Positions 26,371-34,934 are shown, counted from the stretch's first letter. The stretch is DNA of 64,000 bases from Dyadobacter sp. CY345 (GCF_021502725.1 NZ_JAKFFS010000003.1:62001-126000); one strand, 5' to 3'. The notes: a model not told the origin generated them from the sequence alone. A program made the numbers and translations.

Positions 26371-27852
26371 ATGTCAACCCTCTTGCAAGCCTCAGACTGG
26401 ACTTATTTTATCGGACGATTTCATCCGGTTCTGGTGCATTTGCCCATCGGATTTTTGCTGGTCGCTGCACTTTTGGAAATTGGCAAACGAATCGGAAAGA
26501 TCTCAGTCAGCGATTCATCTATCTCTTTTATACTGTTTTGGTCTGCTATTGGCGCGACAATGGCTTGTATTGCAGGCTATCTTTTATCGCTCGGCGGAGG
26601 GTATGATGAGGAATTATTGAGTGATCATCAATGGCAGGGAATTGGCGTTGCTGTTTTTGCCTGGATTGCTTGGCTGTTTAAGTCAGGAAAAATTTCGATT
26701 GGTACCGCTATCTATCTTCCCGCGTTGGGACTTTCCACAATTTTAACATTTACAGCCGGCCATGATGGTGGCTCGCTCACGCATGGAGATGGATATTTGA
26801 CCCAATATACACCTGAACCATTCCGGTCGCTGGCAGGAATTCCACCAAGAACGGAGGAAAAAACAGAAATAAAACCGATTACTGATATCAATCAGGCAGT
26901 TGTCTACAATGATATTGTCCAGCCAATTTTAGAAATGCGCTGCGTGCAATGCCATAATGCAAACAAGCAAAAAGGTGGATTACGTATGGATAATATGGTC
27001 ATGTTGTTGAAAGGCGGTGAAGACGGACCGATTTTTGTTTCAGGAAAAGCATTGGAAAGTGCCATGATCAAGCGCTGTCTGCTTCCTGAAAATGATGATA
27101 ACCATATGCCGCCAAAAGGAAAACCTCAGCTGTCAGAAGCGCAAATTACTTTGCTCAGCTGGTGGATCGAACAAGGCGCTTCGGCGGATAAAAAAGTGTC
27201 TGATTTAAAGATTTCTGAACAGGTTAAGCCAGCTCTTGCTTCATTAACTTCTGGTTCAGGAGGCGAAAATGCAAAAAGTGCAGACTCTCCTGTTTTAAGT
27301 TTACAGGTTCCTGTACCCAATGAAAAAGCTTTGGAGGCTATCAAAAAGGCTGGGTTACTGGTCTTGCCGATTTCACATGATAAAAATCTGTTGGAAGTGA
27401 GTGCTGTGAATGCCTCAGCTTTTGGGGATCAACAAATCAATTTATTTTCACCTTTATCGGAACAGATTATCTGGCTAAAACTGGGCGGTACCAAGGTGAC
27501 TGATACATCCGTGAAAGAACTTAGCAAGTTAAAAAATCTAAATAAACTACATTTGGAATATACGGCTGTTACCGATGCAGGTTTGAGTTTGTTGAAAGAT
27601 TTGCAATACCTGGAATACATCAATCTGGTTGGGACAAAAGTTACCGATGCCGGTTTGAAAAATATCGCTTCATCGAAAAGTCTCAAAAATATATATATCT
27701 GGAAATCCGCAGTTACGGAAAATGGCGTTGCCGAAGTACAAAAATTGCATCCGGATTTACATATTGTCAATGGGTTTAATGAGGCAAAAGTTGCTGAATT
27801 TCTGAAAGCAGGTGACACGTTGAAGCAAGCAGAAATATCGAAAACCAAATAA
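26371..27852 (+). CDS. DUF2231 membrane protein fused to cytochrome-c-like and LRR domains
   Basis: This 493-residue protein combines four parts. A DUF2231 membrane module covers roughly residues 10-130 with about four helices (FHPVLVHLPIGFLL and FTAGHDGG are family landmarks). A short linker follows. A planctomycete-type cytochrome domain has CVQCH at 191-195 and HMPPKGKPQLS as the distal-ligand region. The C-terminal half holds several degenerate leucine-rich repeats (WLKLGGTKVTD, LHLEYTAVTD, INLVGTKVTD). It is presumably an inner-membrane electron-transfer component, with the haem domain and LRR facing the periplasm. It starts 20 bases after rhaM and is likely in the same operon as the DUF1549/DUF1501 pair. 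Confidence 0.85.
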   Translation: MSTLLQASDWTYFIGRFHPVLVHLPIGFLLVAALLEIGKRIGKISVSDSSISFILFWSAIGATMACIAGYLLSLGGGYDEELLSDHQWQGIGVAVFAWIAWLFKSGKISIGTAIYLPALGLSTILTFTAGHDGGSLTHGDGYLTQYTPEPFRSLAGIPPRTEEKTEIKPITDINQAVVYNDIVQPILEMRCVQCHNANKQKGGLRMDNMVMLLKGGEDGPIFVSGKALESAMIKRCLLPENDDNHMPPKGKPQLSEAQITLLSWWIEQGASADKKVSDLKISEQVKPALASLTSGSGGENAKSADSPVLSLQVPVPNEKALEAIKKAGLLVLPISHDKNLLEVSAVNASAFGDQQINLFSPLSEQIIWLKLGGTKVTDTSVKELSKLKNLNKLHLEYTAVTDAGLSLLKDLQYLEYINLVGTKVTDAGLKNIASSKSLKNIYIWKSAVTENGVAEVQKLHPDLHIVNGFNEAKVAEFLKAGDTLKQAEISKTK

Positions 27853-28021
27853 AATAGTCGCGATCAGGAAGTTTTTAAAAGCATAGAGGCAGCGCTGCGA
27901 AATATTTGTAGATGTGATTCTTCGCAAAGTCGGGAAAAGGTGCAGCGTACTGAAGTAACCATTATCCGCAATATATCAATGGATTGCCATAATTTAATTT
28001 GTTTCCATATTCCATTACGAA

Positions 28022-28945
28022 ATGAATCGTAGAAAATTTATGAGCACTGCAATAACCGGATTAGGCACCTTATCAGCCATAGAAACAATCGCGCAAGAAC
28101 ATGCTCCTTCGTTTGAAAAAGTGAATGCCGGTTCTATAAAAATCCTGGCTACGAACTGGGGTTATGAAGGAACCGTAGATGCCTTTTGCGCAGCTGCAAA
28201 AAAAGAAGGATATGATGGCGCTGAGTTTTGGTGGCCGCAGAATCAGAAGGATAACGACGAGCTATTTGCAGCATTAAAAAAACACGATTTGCAAGTGGGA
28301 TTTTTATGCGGTTCCGGATTGAAAGACTATGCTGCACATCTGGATTTTTTCAAAAAATCTATTGATGCAGCCACAACAAGATCTGAAATTAAACCGCTTT
28401 ATATCAATTGTCATAGCGGAAGAGACCATTTCAGTTATGATCAAAATAAAGCATTTATAGACCATACCAGCGAAGCTTCGGATAAAAGTGGCATTCCGAT
28501 CTATCATGAAACGCATCGTGCAAGAATGCTATTTGCTTCACATATTGCAAGAAATTTTATCGAGAAAAATCCAAAATTGAAGTTAACGCTCGATATTTCG
28601 CACTGGTGTAACGTGGCGGAAACTTTATTGGAAGATCAGGAAGAAACGGTGAAACTGGCCCTTTCCCGCGCTGGCCATATCCATGCACGAATCGGACACC
28701 CGGAAGGCCCGCAGGTGAATGATCCCCGCGCTCCGGAATGGGAATCTGCGTTAAAAGCACATTTGGCCTGGTGGGACGTTGTGGTGGAGAGGAAAATAAA
28801 AAGCGGAGAACAAATTACGTTTTTGACAGAATTTGGTCCTCCGCATTATATGCCAACCGTTCCTTTCACGAATCAGCCGTTAGCGAATCAATGGGAAATC
28901 AATGTTTTTATGATGCACCTGCTAAGAAAACGTTATAGCAAATAG
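28022..28945 (+). CDS. Tat-exported sugar phosphate isomerase/epimerase-like TIM-barrel protein
   Basis: This 307-residue member of the AP endonuclease family 2 / xylose-isomerase-like TIM-barrel group has an N-terminal twin-arginine signal (MNRRKFMSTAITGLG). Landmarks are YDGAEFWWP, PIYHETHRARM, LTLDISHWCNVAE and GHIHARIGHPEGPQ, with Glu/His/Asp residues placed to bind a metal in the barrel. Export by Tat suggests a periplasmic epimerase or isomerase acting on sugars rather than sugar phosphates. The stop codon directly abuts the stop of the convergent sulfoxide reductase gene. It ends the catabolic cluster. Confidence 0.85.
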   Translation: MNRRKFMSTAITGLGTLSAIETIAQEHAPSFEKVNAGSIKILATNWGYEGTVDAFCAAAKKEGYDGAEFWWPQNQKDNDELFAALKKHDLQVGFLCGSGLKDYAAHLDFFKKSIDAATTRSEIKPLYINCHSGRDHFSYDQNKAFIDHTSEASDKSGIPIYHETHRARMLFASHIARNFIEKNPKLKLTLDISHWCNVAETLLEDQEETVKLALSRAGHIHARIGHPEGPQVNDPRAPEWESALKAHLAWWDVVVERKIKSGEQITFLTEFGPPHYMPTVPFTNQPLANQWEINVFMMHLLRKRYSK

Positions 28946-29431
28946 CTATAACTTTCTTTCCAAAAGCGTTAGAATGCTTTGCAAGCCTTGTGCATCTGTT
29001 TCGGAGAAATCATTCAACTGATCGCTGTCGACATCCAGAACCATGGCTACGGTCCTGTTTCTATGAAAAACAGGAAGAACGATCTCCGATTTCGAAGCAG
29101 AAGCACAGGCGATATGTCCGGGAAACTGATCTACGTCCGGTACAATAATCGTTTTCTGCTGCGAATAACTTGCGCCGCAAACGCCTTTGTGGAAAGGTAT
29201 ACGTGTACAGGCAATCGGTCCCTGGAATGGTCCCAGAACGAGTTGTCCTTCTTTTGCTATATAAAAACCAACCCAAAAGAAGCCAAAGGCTTCTTTTAGT
29301 GCGGCAGCAATATTGGCAAGGTTTGCAGTCAGATCACTTTCTGTCTCGATCAAAGCATTGATTTGTGGTAATAAAGCATCGTAAATTTCTTTACGTTCTG
29401 TTCCGACAGGTATTATTAATTCTTCAGCCAT
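28946..29431 (-). CDS. Free methionine-(R)-sulfoxide reductase (GAF domain)
   Basis: The 161-residue single GAF-domain protein carries the three cysteines of free-Met-(R)-sulfoxide reductases: Cys75 in PIACTRI, Cys85 in GVCGAS and Cys109 in HIACAS, within the conserved GPFQGPIACTRIPF and VDQFPGHIACASASKSEIVLP blocks. It reduces free (not protein-bound) methionine R-sulfoxide using thioredoxin. The gene is convergent with the TIM-barrel gene with no bases between the stops. Confidence 0.93.
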   Translation of the reverse strand: MAEELIIPVGTERKEIYDALLPQINALIETESDLTANLANIAAALKEAFGFFWVGFYIAKEGQLVLGPFQGPIACTRIPFHKGVCGASYSQQKTIIVPDVDQFPGHIACASASKSEIVLPVFHRNRTVAMVLDVDSDQLNDFSETDAQGLQSILTLLERKL

Positions 29432-29566
29432 TTCTTAGGTTCTACTATTTGATAAGTTGAACAGTGATTTCTTTTAAAAAGTTGGACGAATCGCGAGTAA
29501 TTTTAATAAGGAGGACACTAAAATTGTGTTATTTAGCACATTATTATCCAGTATCAATTGAACGAA

Positions 29567-30400
29567 ATGAATCACCGCCACATATTACTGATGGACGGCC
29601 CGGATCATAAAGGGCTGATTTATAAGGTAACACGCATACTTTTTGAGCATAATCAAAATATTATCCGAAACGATGAATATGTAAGTCCGTCAGCGTATTT
29701 TTTCATGCGGACTGAATTTGAAGGAGAAACGGATGCGACTGAATTGTTACAAATCCTTCAAAAGGAACTGCCGGCCGGAATTAATCTTCGTTTAAATCCC
29801 AAAAAGAAAAAAGATATCGTTGTTCTGGTAACCAAAGAACACCATTGTCTGGGCGAGTTATTACTTCGATACGCTTTTGATGAGCTGGATGCCAATATTC
29901 TGGCTGTGATCAGTAACTATAATACATTGCAGCCGCTGGTCAGCAAATTCGGGATACCTTTTCATTTTATCACACACGAAAACAAAACCCGTGAGGAACA
30001 TGAAGAAGCGATTTTAAGAACACTGGATGTTTATCGCCCGGAATATCTTGTCTTGGCAAAGTATATGCGCATCATCACGCCTGAATTTGTTAACCATTTC
30101 CCGGACCGGATCGTCAATATCCATCATTCCTTTTTACCGGCATTTATCGGTGCAAATCCCTATCGGCAAGCATACGAACGTGGTGTGAAAATCATTGGCG
30201 CAACGGCGCATTTTGTGAATAATGATCTGGATGAAGGTCCGATTATCGCTCAGGACGTGAAATCTGTTGATCACAGACAAACTGCAAGTGATATGTCAAC
30301 GTTGGGAAGAGATACAGAAAAACGGGTATTAACGTCTGCTTTAAAGCTGGTTTTCAACGACCGCGTTTTCATTCATAACAACCGGACCATCATTTTATAA
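29567..30400 (+). CDS. purU: Formyltetrahydrofolate deformylase
   Basis: The 277-residue protein has an N-terminal ACT domain (HILLMDGPDHKGLIYKVT) followed by a formyltransferase-like domain with VISNYNTLQPLVSKFGIPFH, NIHHSFLPAFIGANPY and the catalytic-type Asp in NNDLDEGPIIAQDV near 222. It hydrolyses 10-formyl-tetrahydrofolate to formate and tetrahydrofolate, balancing one-carbon pools for purine and glycine metabolism. I take the ATG at 29567 rather than a TTG three codons upstream. A bidirectional terminator follows. Confidence 0.95.
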   Translation: MNHRHILLMDGPDHKGLIYKVTRILFEHNQNIIRNDEYVSPSAYFFMRTEFEGETDATELLQILQKELPAGINLRLNPKKKKDIVVLVTKEHHCLGELLLRYAFDELDANILAVISNYNTLQPLVSKFGIPFHFITHENKTREEHEEAILRTLDVYRPEYLVLAKYMRIITPEFVNHFPDRIVNIHHSFLPAFIGANPYRQAYERGVKIIGATAHFVNNDLDEGPIIAQDVKSVDHRQTASDMSTLGRDTEKRVLTSALKLVFNDRVFIHNNRTIIL

Positions 30401-30406
30401 ACAAGA

Positions 30407-30441
30407 AAAAAGCCCTTAGTCAGACTCACCGAGGGCTTTTT
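30407..30441. terminator. Terminator after purU
   Basis: The 10-bp stem AAAAAGCCCT/AGGGCTTTTT (30407-30416, 30432-30441) ends in T-runs on both strands. It serves purU directly and may also end minus-strand transcripts running out of leuA. Confidence 0.85.
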
Positions 30442-30539
30442 GTAATCTGATGGATGTTATTGATATGTAATGTTACAAAAAAGCATTGTAACATCAAATT
30501 CATATTCAGGTAATTATCCAAAATGATGTATGAAAAATA

Positions 30540-31694
30540 TTAAGCGACGACAACCGTACGTGCCAAATCCACTAAATCTTTATCGTTAACTTCTTTCTTC
30601 AAATCGGCTACATCAAGGAATTTTTTGTAAAGATCATCTAGGATTGCTTTCTCAAAAGAGAAGCCTAAAAGCTCTAAACGGTGTTTTAAGGCGTGGCGGC
30701 CGCTGCGTGCCGTCAATACGATATCCGATTTATCAACACCCACATCCTGAGGATTCATGATTTCGTAATTCAACGTATTTTTTAAATGCCCATCCTGATG
30801 AATTCCGGACGAATGCGCAAATGCATTACGTCCAACAATCGCTTTATTCGCCTGAACCGGCATACGCATCATTTTTGATACCAGCTGGCTCGTTGGGTAA
30901 ATCAATTGCGAATTTACACCCGTTTCGTAACCTAGTTCTTTGTGAACATTTAAAGCCATTACTACCTCTTCCAACGAAGTATTTCCGGCGCGCTCACCAA
31001 TTCCATTCATAGTTACTTCCACCTGGCGCGCACCTTCACGGATACCAGCCAATGAGTTAGCAGTCGCTAAACCAAGATCATTATGACAGTGAATAGAAAT
31101 TGTTGCGTTATGAATTCCTTTTACGTTTTCGAAAATATATTTAATTTTGGCACCATATTCTTCCGGTAAGCAATATCCCGTTGTGTCAGGAATATTCACC
31201 ACCGTTGCACCAGCCGCAATCACAGCCTCAACCAATTGTGCAAGGAAAACCAGGTCAGCCCTTCCTGCATCTTCGCAATAAAACTCTACGTCTTCTACCT
31301 TTGCTTTGGCATATTTAGTGGCAGCAATTGCTCTTTCAAGAATCTTCTCTCTTGTTGTGTTGAATTTATGCTGAATATGAATATCTGATGAGCCGATTCC
31401 GGTATGGATACGGCCTCTTTTTGCAAATTCGAGTGCGTCTCCGGCGGCATCAATATCGCCGGTTACAGCGCGCGAAAGGGCACAAATAATTGGTTCACGA
31501 ACTGCTTTTGAAATTTCTACTACTGATCTGAAATCACCTGGACTTGAAATAGGAAATCCGGCTTCAATAACATCTACCCCAAGTTTTTCGAGTTGTGTAG
31601 CTACAATTATCTTTTCTTCTGTTGTCAATTGGCTTCCCGGTACTTGTTCGCCGTCGCGTAATGTTGTGTCGAAGATTTGAACTCGTTGACTCAT
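30540..31694 (-). CDS. leuA: 2-isopropylmalate synthase, short form without regulatory domain
   Basis: The 384-residue protein has the full DRE-TIM catalytic domain: [14 protein letters not shown] at the start, [18 protein letters not shown] with the metal-binding His pair, and [17 protein letters not shown]. It joins acetyl-CoA and 2-ketoisovalerate, the first committed step to leucine. The C-terminal LeuA dimer/regulatory domain (about 120 residues in classical enzymes) is absent; the protein ends shortly after the communicating region. Leucine feedback by the classical site is therefore not expected, and control may rest on the attenuator found just upstream. It also has its own promoter, separate from leuB. 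Confidence 0.9.
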   Translation of the reverse strand: MSQRVQIFDTTLRDGEQVPGSQLTTEEKIIVATQLEKLGVDVIEAGFPISSPGDFRSVVEISKAVREPIICALSRAVTGDIDAAGDALEFAKRGRIHTGIGSSDIHIQHKFNTTREKILERAIAATKYAKAKVEDVEFYCEDAGRADLVFLAQLVEAVIAAGATVVNIPDTTGYCLPEEYGAKIKYIFENVKGIHNATISIHCHNDLGLATANSLAGIREGARQVEVTMNGIGERAGNTSLEEVVMALNVHKELGYETGVNSQLIYPTSQLVSKMMRMPVQANKAIVGRNAFAHSSGIHQDGHLKNTLNYEIMNPQDVGVDKSDIVLTARSGRHALKHRLELLGFSFEKAILDDLYKKFLDVADLKKEVNDKDLVDLARTVVVA

Positions 31695-31749
31695 TGTGGG
31701 TACTGTGATTAAAGATTGAATTACGAATTTACTAATTTTAGGACAATAT

Positions 31750-31781
31750 AAAACCCTTTCCGTGTTAGAGAAAGGGTTTTT
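31750..31781 (-). terminator. Leader terminator (attenuator) upstream of leuA
   Basis: On the minus strand an 11-bp stem (31770-31780 with 31750-31760, AAAACCCTTTC type) with a 9-base loop ends in TTTT. It lies between a leader-peptide ORF (stop at 31812) and the leuA ATG at 31694. A partial alternative pairing of its first arm with the GAGAGAGG stretch just after the leader stop is possible. Confidence 0.7.
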
Positions 31782-31811
31782 GATCTATTCAAGACAATGC
31801 CTCTCTCCTTG

Positions 31812-31862
31812 TTACGGGTTACTCTGAATGAGTAGAAAAATGCAATTGTCAATAAGTTTCAT
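31812..31862 (-). CDS. Leader peptide of leuA (16 aa, Leu/Ile-rich)
   Basis: Read on the minus strand, the ATG at 31862 encodes MKLIDNCIFLLIQSNP and a TAA. Leu/Ile make up seven of the 16 residues, with the run I-F-L-L-I in the middle. The same run I-F-L-L-I occurs in the leader peptide before ilvD. The ORF sits behind a promoter and palindrome and in front of a terminator hairpin, as expected for transcription attenuation by ribosome stalling at Leu/Ile codons. Confidence 0.65.
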   Translation of the reverse strand: MKLIDNCIFLLIQSNP

Positions 31863-31872
31863 CTTTATTTTA

Positions 31873-31890
31873 TTTGCGAAAATTCGCTGA
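31873..31890. promoter_or_regulatory. Palindromic candidate operator upstream of the leuA leader
   Basis: TTTGCGAAAATTCGCTGA has arms GCGAA/TTCGC and matches the ilvD palindrome TTAGCGAAATTTCGCTAA at 15 of 18 positions. It lies exactly 16 bases downstream of the -7-like box, the same distance as at ilvD. Confidence 0.6.
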
Positions 31891-31906
31891 CTGCGATTTT
31901 CTTCTG

Positions 31907-31937
31907 CAAAGTACTAAGAAGATTTTGGTTGCACAAA
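31907..31937 (-). promoter_or_regulatory. Candidate promoter of the leuA leader
   Basis: On the minus strand: TTTG (31934-31937), 20 bases, then TACTTTG (31907-31913), a one-base-shorter form of the TAnnTTTG box. The ilvD promoter has the same shortened form and a 21-base spacer. Confidence 0.5.
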
Positions 31938-31995
31938 TCATTCTTAATGAAAATTCAAAAAAAGATGTATTTTATAATGAATCTTATTTTTTATA

Positions 31996-33066
31996 TCAAA
32001 TACGTTTCAAAATCTCTTCTCCAATCGCATCCGTTCCTAGAATTGATTCTGGTGCAGTAGTTGAATCAGCAATATCGCGTGTACGGAAACCAGCTTTTAA
32101 AACCTGGTCGATCGCCGAGATAATGGCGTCAGATTCAGCCTTCAAACCGAAAGAAATATCAAGCAGCAAAGCAGCAGAAAGTACCGAAGCCATTGGATTA
32201 GCAACACCCATACCAGTAATGTCATGTCCTGAACCGTGGATCGGCTCATAAACACCTGTGCTGTCTCCTACCGAGGCAGAAGCCAACATACCCATTGAAC
32301 CAGCAATCTGGCTCGCTTCATCTGTCAGAATATCACCGAATAAATTTGCTGTTACAACCACATCAAAACGGCGTGGATCTTTGATAAGCATCATGGCAGC
32401 GGAATCAACGAATTGATGTTCTACGGTAATGTCCGGATATTCAGGAGCAAGCGCCTGAACCACTTCACGCCAAAGTCTGCTTGTTTCCAAAACGTTAGCT
32501 TTGTCAACAGAACATAATTTTTTGCCACGTGTACGAGCTGCTTCAAATGCTCTCCGTGCGATACGTTCTACTTCATAACGGCTATATTCAGCGATGTCGT
32601 AAGCAGTATCGCCATCATTTTTGCGGCCTTTTTCTCCAAAATAAATATCACCAGTCAACTCACGGAAGAAAAGGATATCAGAACCTTTCAGGATTTCCGG
32701 TTTGATCGAAGAAGCACCTAATAGTTCATCAAAAAGTTTGATAGGGCGTAAATTGGCATATAAACCGAGTTCTTTACGCATTTTAAGCAAACCTTGCTCA
32801 GGACGAACTTTTGCAGTTGGATCGTTATCATATTTTGGATGACCAACCGCTCCAAATAAAATCGCATCAGACGCACGCATTTTTGCCAAAGTTTCGTCTG
32901 GAAGTGGATTTCCTGTTGCTTCAATCGCAACGTGGCCCATTAATGCTTCATCATAAGTGAATTCGTGCCCGAATTTCTCAGCAATTTTAATCAAAACTTT
33001 TTTTCCAACTTCTGTAACTTCCTGTCCTATTCCGTCACCAGGTACTATTAAGATGTGTTTTTTCAT
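31996..33066 (-). CDS. leuB: 3-isopropylmalate dehydrogenase
   Basis: The 356-residue protein contains the isopropylmalate/isocitrate dehydrogenase fold: ILIVPGDGIGQEV, VRPEQGLLKMRKELGLYANLRP (core LGLYANLRP), the YSRYEVERIARRAFEAA helix, and the metal site FGDILTDEASQIAGSMGML. It oxidises and decarboxylates 3-isopropylmalate with NAD and in some lineages also acts on methylmalate. The ATG at 33066 is chosen over a longer frame from 33105, because MKKHILIVPGDGIG is the canonical start. Upstream lies a four-hairpin repeat; downstream is the separately promoted leuA. Confidence 0.95.
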   Translation of the reverse strand: MKKHILIVPGDGIGQEVTEVGKKVLIKIAEKFGHEFTYDEALMGHVAIEATGNPLPDETLAKMRASDAILFGAVGHPKYDNDPTAKVRPEQGLLKMRKELGLYANLRPIKLFDELLGASSIKPEILKGSDILFFRELTGDIYFGEKGRKNDGDTAYDIAEYSRYEVERIARRAFEAARTRGKKLCSVDKANVLETSRLWREVVQALAPEYPDITVEHQFVDSAAMMLIKDPRRFDVVVTANLFGDILTDEASQIAGSMGMLASASVGDSTGVYEPIHGSGHDITGMGVANPMASVLSAALLLDISFGLKAESDAIISAIDQVLKAGFRTRDIADSTTAPESILGTDAIGEEILKRI

Positions 33067-33172
33067 TATTATGGTTAAAATTTGTAATCCGTTGGCCGGT
33101 TTCATGTGGCTTATCGGGTTATTATGGTTTTTGATTTAGATTTTATAGTATTTATTATCAAGGTAGTAGGCC

Positions 33173-33322
33173 GCCCTTACGGGGCTTAAAAGTTTTTTGG
33201 GGCCAATCACTTTTCTATAATAATATCATCCCTTCGGGATTAATTGCTTGTCAACAATCCCAACGGGATGACATTATTATAGAAATGGATAGATCGAGCT
33301 AAGATTTTAACCCTGAAAGGGT
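33173..33322. repeat. Mini-hairpin module, subfamily 2, copy D (between the cimA-like gene and leuB)
   Basis: Hairpin 1 GCCCTTACGGGGC (33173-33185); CTATAATAAT (33215-33224); hairpin 2 ATCCCTTCGGGAT (33228-33240); hairpin 3 ATCCCAACGGGAT (33257-33269); ATTATTATAG (33273-33282); hairpin 4 ACCCTGAAAGGGT (33310-33322). The layout equals subfamily 1 with different motifs. It lies inside the leu gene string. Confidence 0.88.
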
Positions 33323-33348
33323 GACATAACCTAATCTACTTTGATATT

Positions 33349-34932
33349 TTATATTTTTTGAAATTCCGAGTTAACCTCTTCCAACTTTGGGATCAAATTT
33401 AGCGCACTCGGCACACCCAGTAAATTCAACATTTTCTGTGTTGCCTGGATCGCAGAAACGGTCTGGTCAGAATCCAAACCTCTGGTTTTTACATCTTTAC
33501 CGTTTATTTCCCAGGTGATAATGGTTTCGCAAAGCGCATCCGTTTTTCCTCCGGGCGGGATCCGTACGGTATAGTCCGTCAACATGGGTAATGAAATTCC
33601 TTTTTTTGCATAGATCTTTTTCAGCGCATTCATGAACGCATCATACTGACCGTCGCCCTGCGCATTTTCCTCAAAAATCTCGTCTCCAAAATTAATCTGC
33701 AAAGTTGCGGATGGTTTCAGATTTTTCGAATGCGTTAATACATAATTCAGAATGACAACCTTCTCTTCAATGGCATTACTATCAAGCACGTCAGAGATGA
33801 TATAGGGAAGATCTTCCGGCGTTACAACCTCTTTCCGGTCGCCCAATTCAATAATCCGCTGGGTGACTTTTTTGATATCTGCATCCGATAATGTGATTCC
33901 GATATCTTTCAGGTTATTCTCAATATTCGCTTTTCCCGAAGTTTTACCCAATGCATAAGAACGCAATCTTCCAAAACGTTCCGGCATCAGATTACTGAAA
34001 TAGAGATTATTTTTCTTATCTCCATCTGCATGAATACCAGCAGTTTGCGTAAAAACACTTTCACCAACAATCGGCCGGTTTGAAGGAATTCTTATACCTG
34101 AAAATGTCTCAACAATCTTACTGATTTTATACAAGGACCGTTCAACAACCGAAGTCTCAACTTCCGGCATGAAATCATTTATAACGGCTATGGTACTCGC
34201 CAAAGAAGCATTTCCAGCTCTTTCGCCCATACCATTAACGGTTAAATGAAGTCCATGTGCACCTGCGCGAATTGCTTCCATTACGTTGGCAATGCTCAGA
34301 TCATAATCGTTATGGGCATGAAATTCGAAATGATTGTCAGGATATCGATCGACGATTGATTTTACGAATTCGTAAGATTCAGAAGGCGTAAGGATTCCCA
34401 GCGTGTCGGGCAGTAAAATCCGTTTTACAGGTTGTTTTGTCAAAAAGTCGAGCGCGGCAAAAACGTATTCACGGGAAGTACGCATACCATTGCTCCAATC
34501 TTCAAGATAAACGTTACAGCTTATGCCATTCGATTGCGCAAGTTCAATAACCTGTTCAATATCTTCAAAATGCTGCTGTGGAGTCTTTTTTAATTGAAAG
34601 GTGAGGTGATTTAAAGATCCTTTTGTTAGCAAATTCATCACTTTTGCACCCGAATTGAGCATCCAGTTAATGGACGCGTCACCATCAACAAAAGTCAAAA
34701 CTTCGATTTTATCAATAAAACCGTTTTGATTTGCCCAGTTTGTAATTTTTTTAACCGCTTCAAATTCTCCTTCGGAAACACGTGCCGAAGCGATTTCTAT
34801 GCGGTCAACTTTTACTTCTTGCAACAAGAGCTGAGCTATCGTCAGCTTTTCGGATGCGGAAAACGACACACCGGATGTTTGTTCTCCATCCCGGAGTGTC
34901 GTGTCCATTATTTCTATGTAGCGTTTATTCAT
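33349..34932 (-). CDS. cimA: Citramalate synthase / isopropylmalate synthase paralogue with regulatory domain
   Basis: The 527-residue DRE-TIM synthase has [51 protein letters not shown] and, in contrast to the neighbouring LeuA, a complete C-terminal LeuA_dimer regulatory domain (about residues 395-520, with DYTVRIPPGGKTDALCETIITW, core PPGGKTDALCET). It may be an (R)-citramalate synthase, making 2-ketobutyrate from pyruvate via LeuCD and LeuB for isoleucine, or a second isopropylmalate synthase. The more divergent substrate region and the presence of a separate LeuA favour citramalate synthase, but sequence alone does not settle it. It lies between leuD and leuB. Confidence 0.75.
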   Translation of the reverse strand: MNKRYIEIMDTTLRDGEQTSGVSFSASEKLTIAQLLLQEVKVDRIEIASARVSEGEFEAVKKITNWANQNGFIDKIEVLTFVDGDASINWMLNSGAKVMNLLTKGSLNHLTFQLKKTPQQHFEDIEQVIELAQSNGISCNVYLEDWSNGMRTSREYVFAALDFLTKQPVKRILLPDTLGILTPSESYEFVKSIVDRYPDNHFEFHAHNDYDLSIANVMEAIRAGAHGLHLTVNGMGERAGNASLASTIAVINDFMPEVETSVVERSLYKISKIVETFSGIRIPSNRPIVGESVFTQTAGIHADGDKKNNLYFSNLMPERFGRLRSYALGKTSGKANIENNLKDIGITLSDADIKKVTQRIIELGDRKEVVTPEDLPYIISDVLDSNAIEEKVVILNYVLTHSKNLKPSATLQINFGDEIFEENAQGDGQYDAFMNALKKIYAKKGISLPMLTDYTVRIPPGGKTDALCETIITWEINGKDVKTRGLDSDQTVSAIQATQKMLNLLGVPSALNLIPKLEEVNSEFQKI

Positions 34933-34934
34933 GG

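Noticed and set aside
27889..27898. GCAGCGCTGC palindrome in the gap before the TIM-barrel gene as an operator.
   Set aside because: It is a single short palindrome with no second copy in the window and no promoter context.
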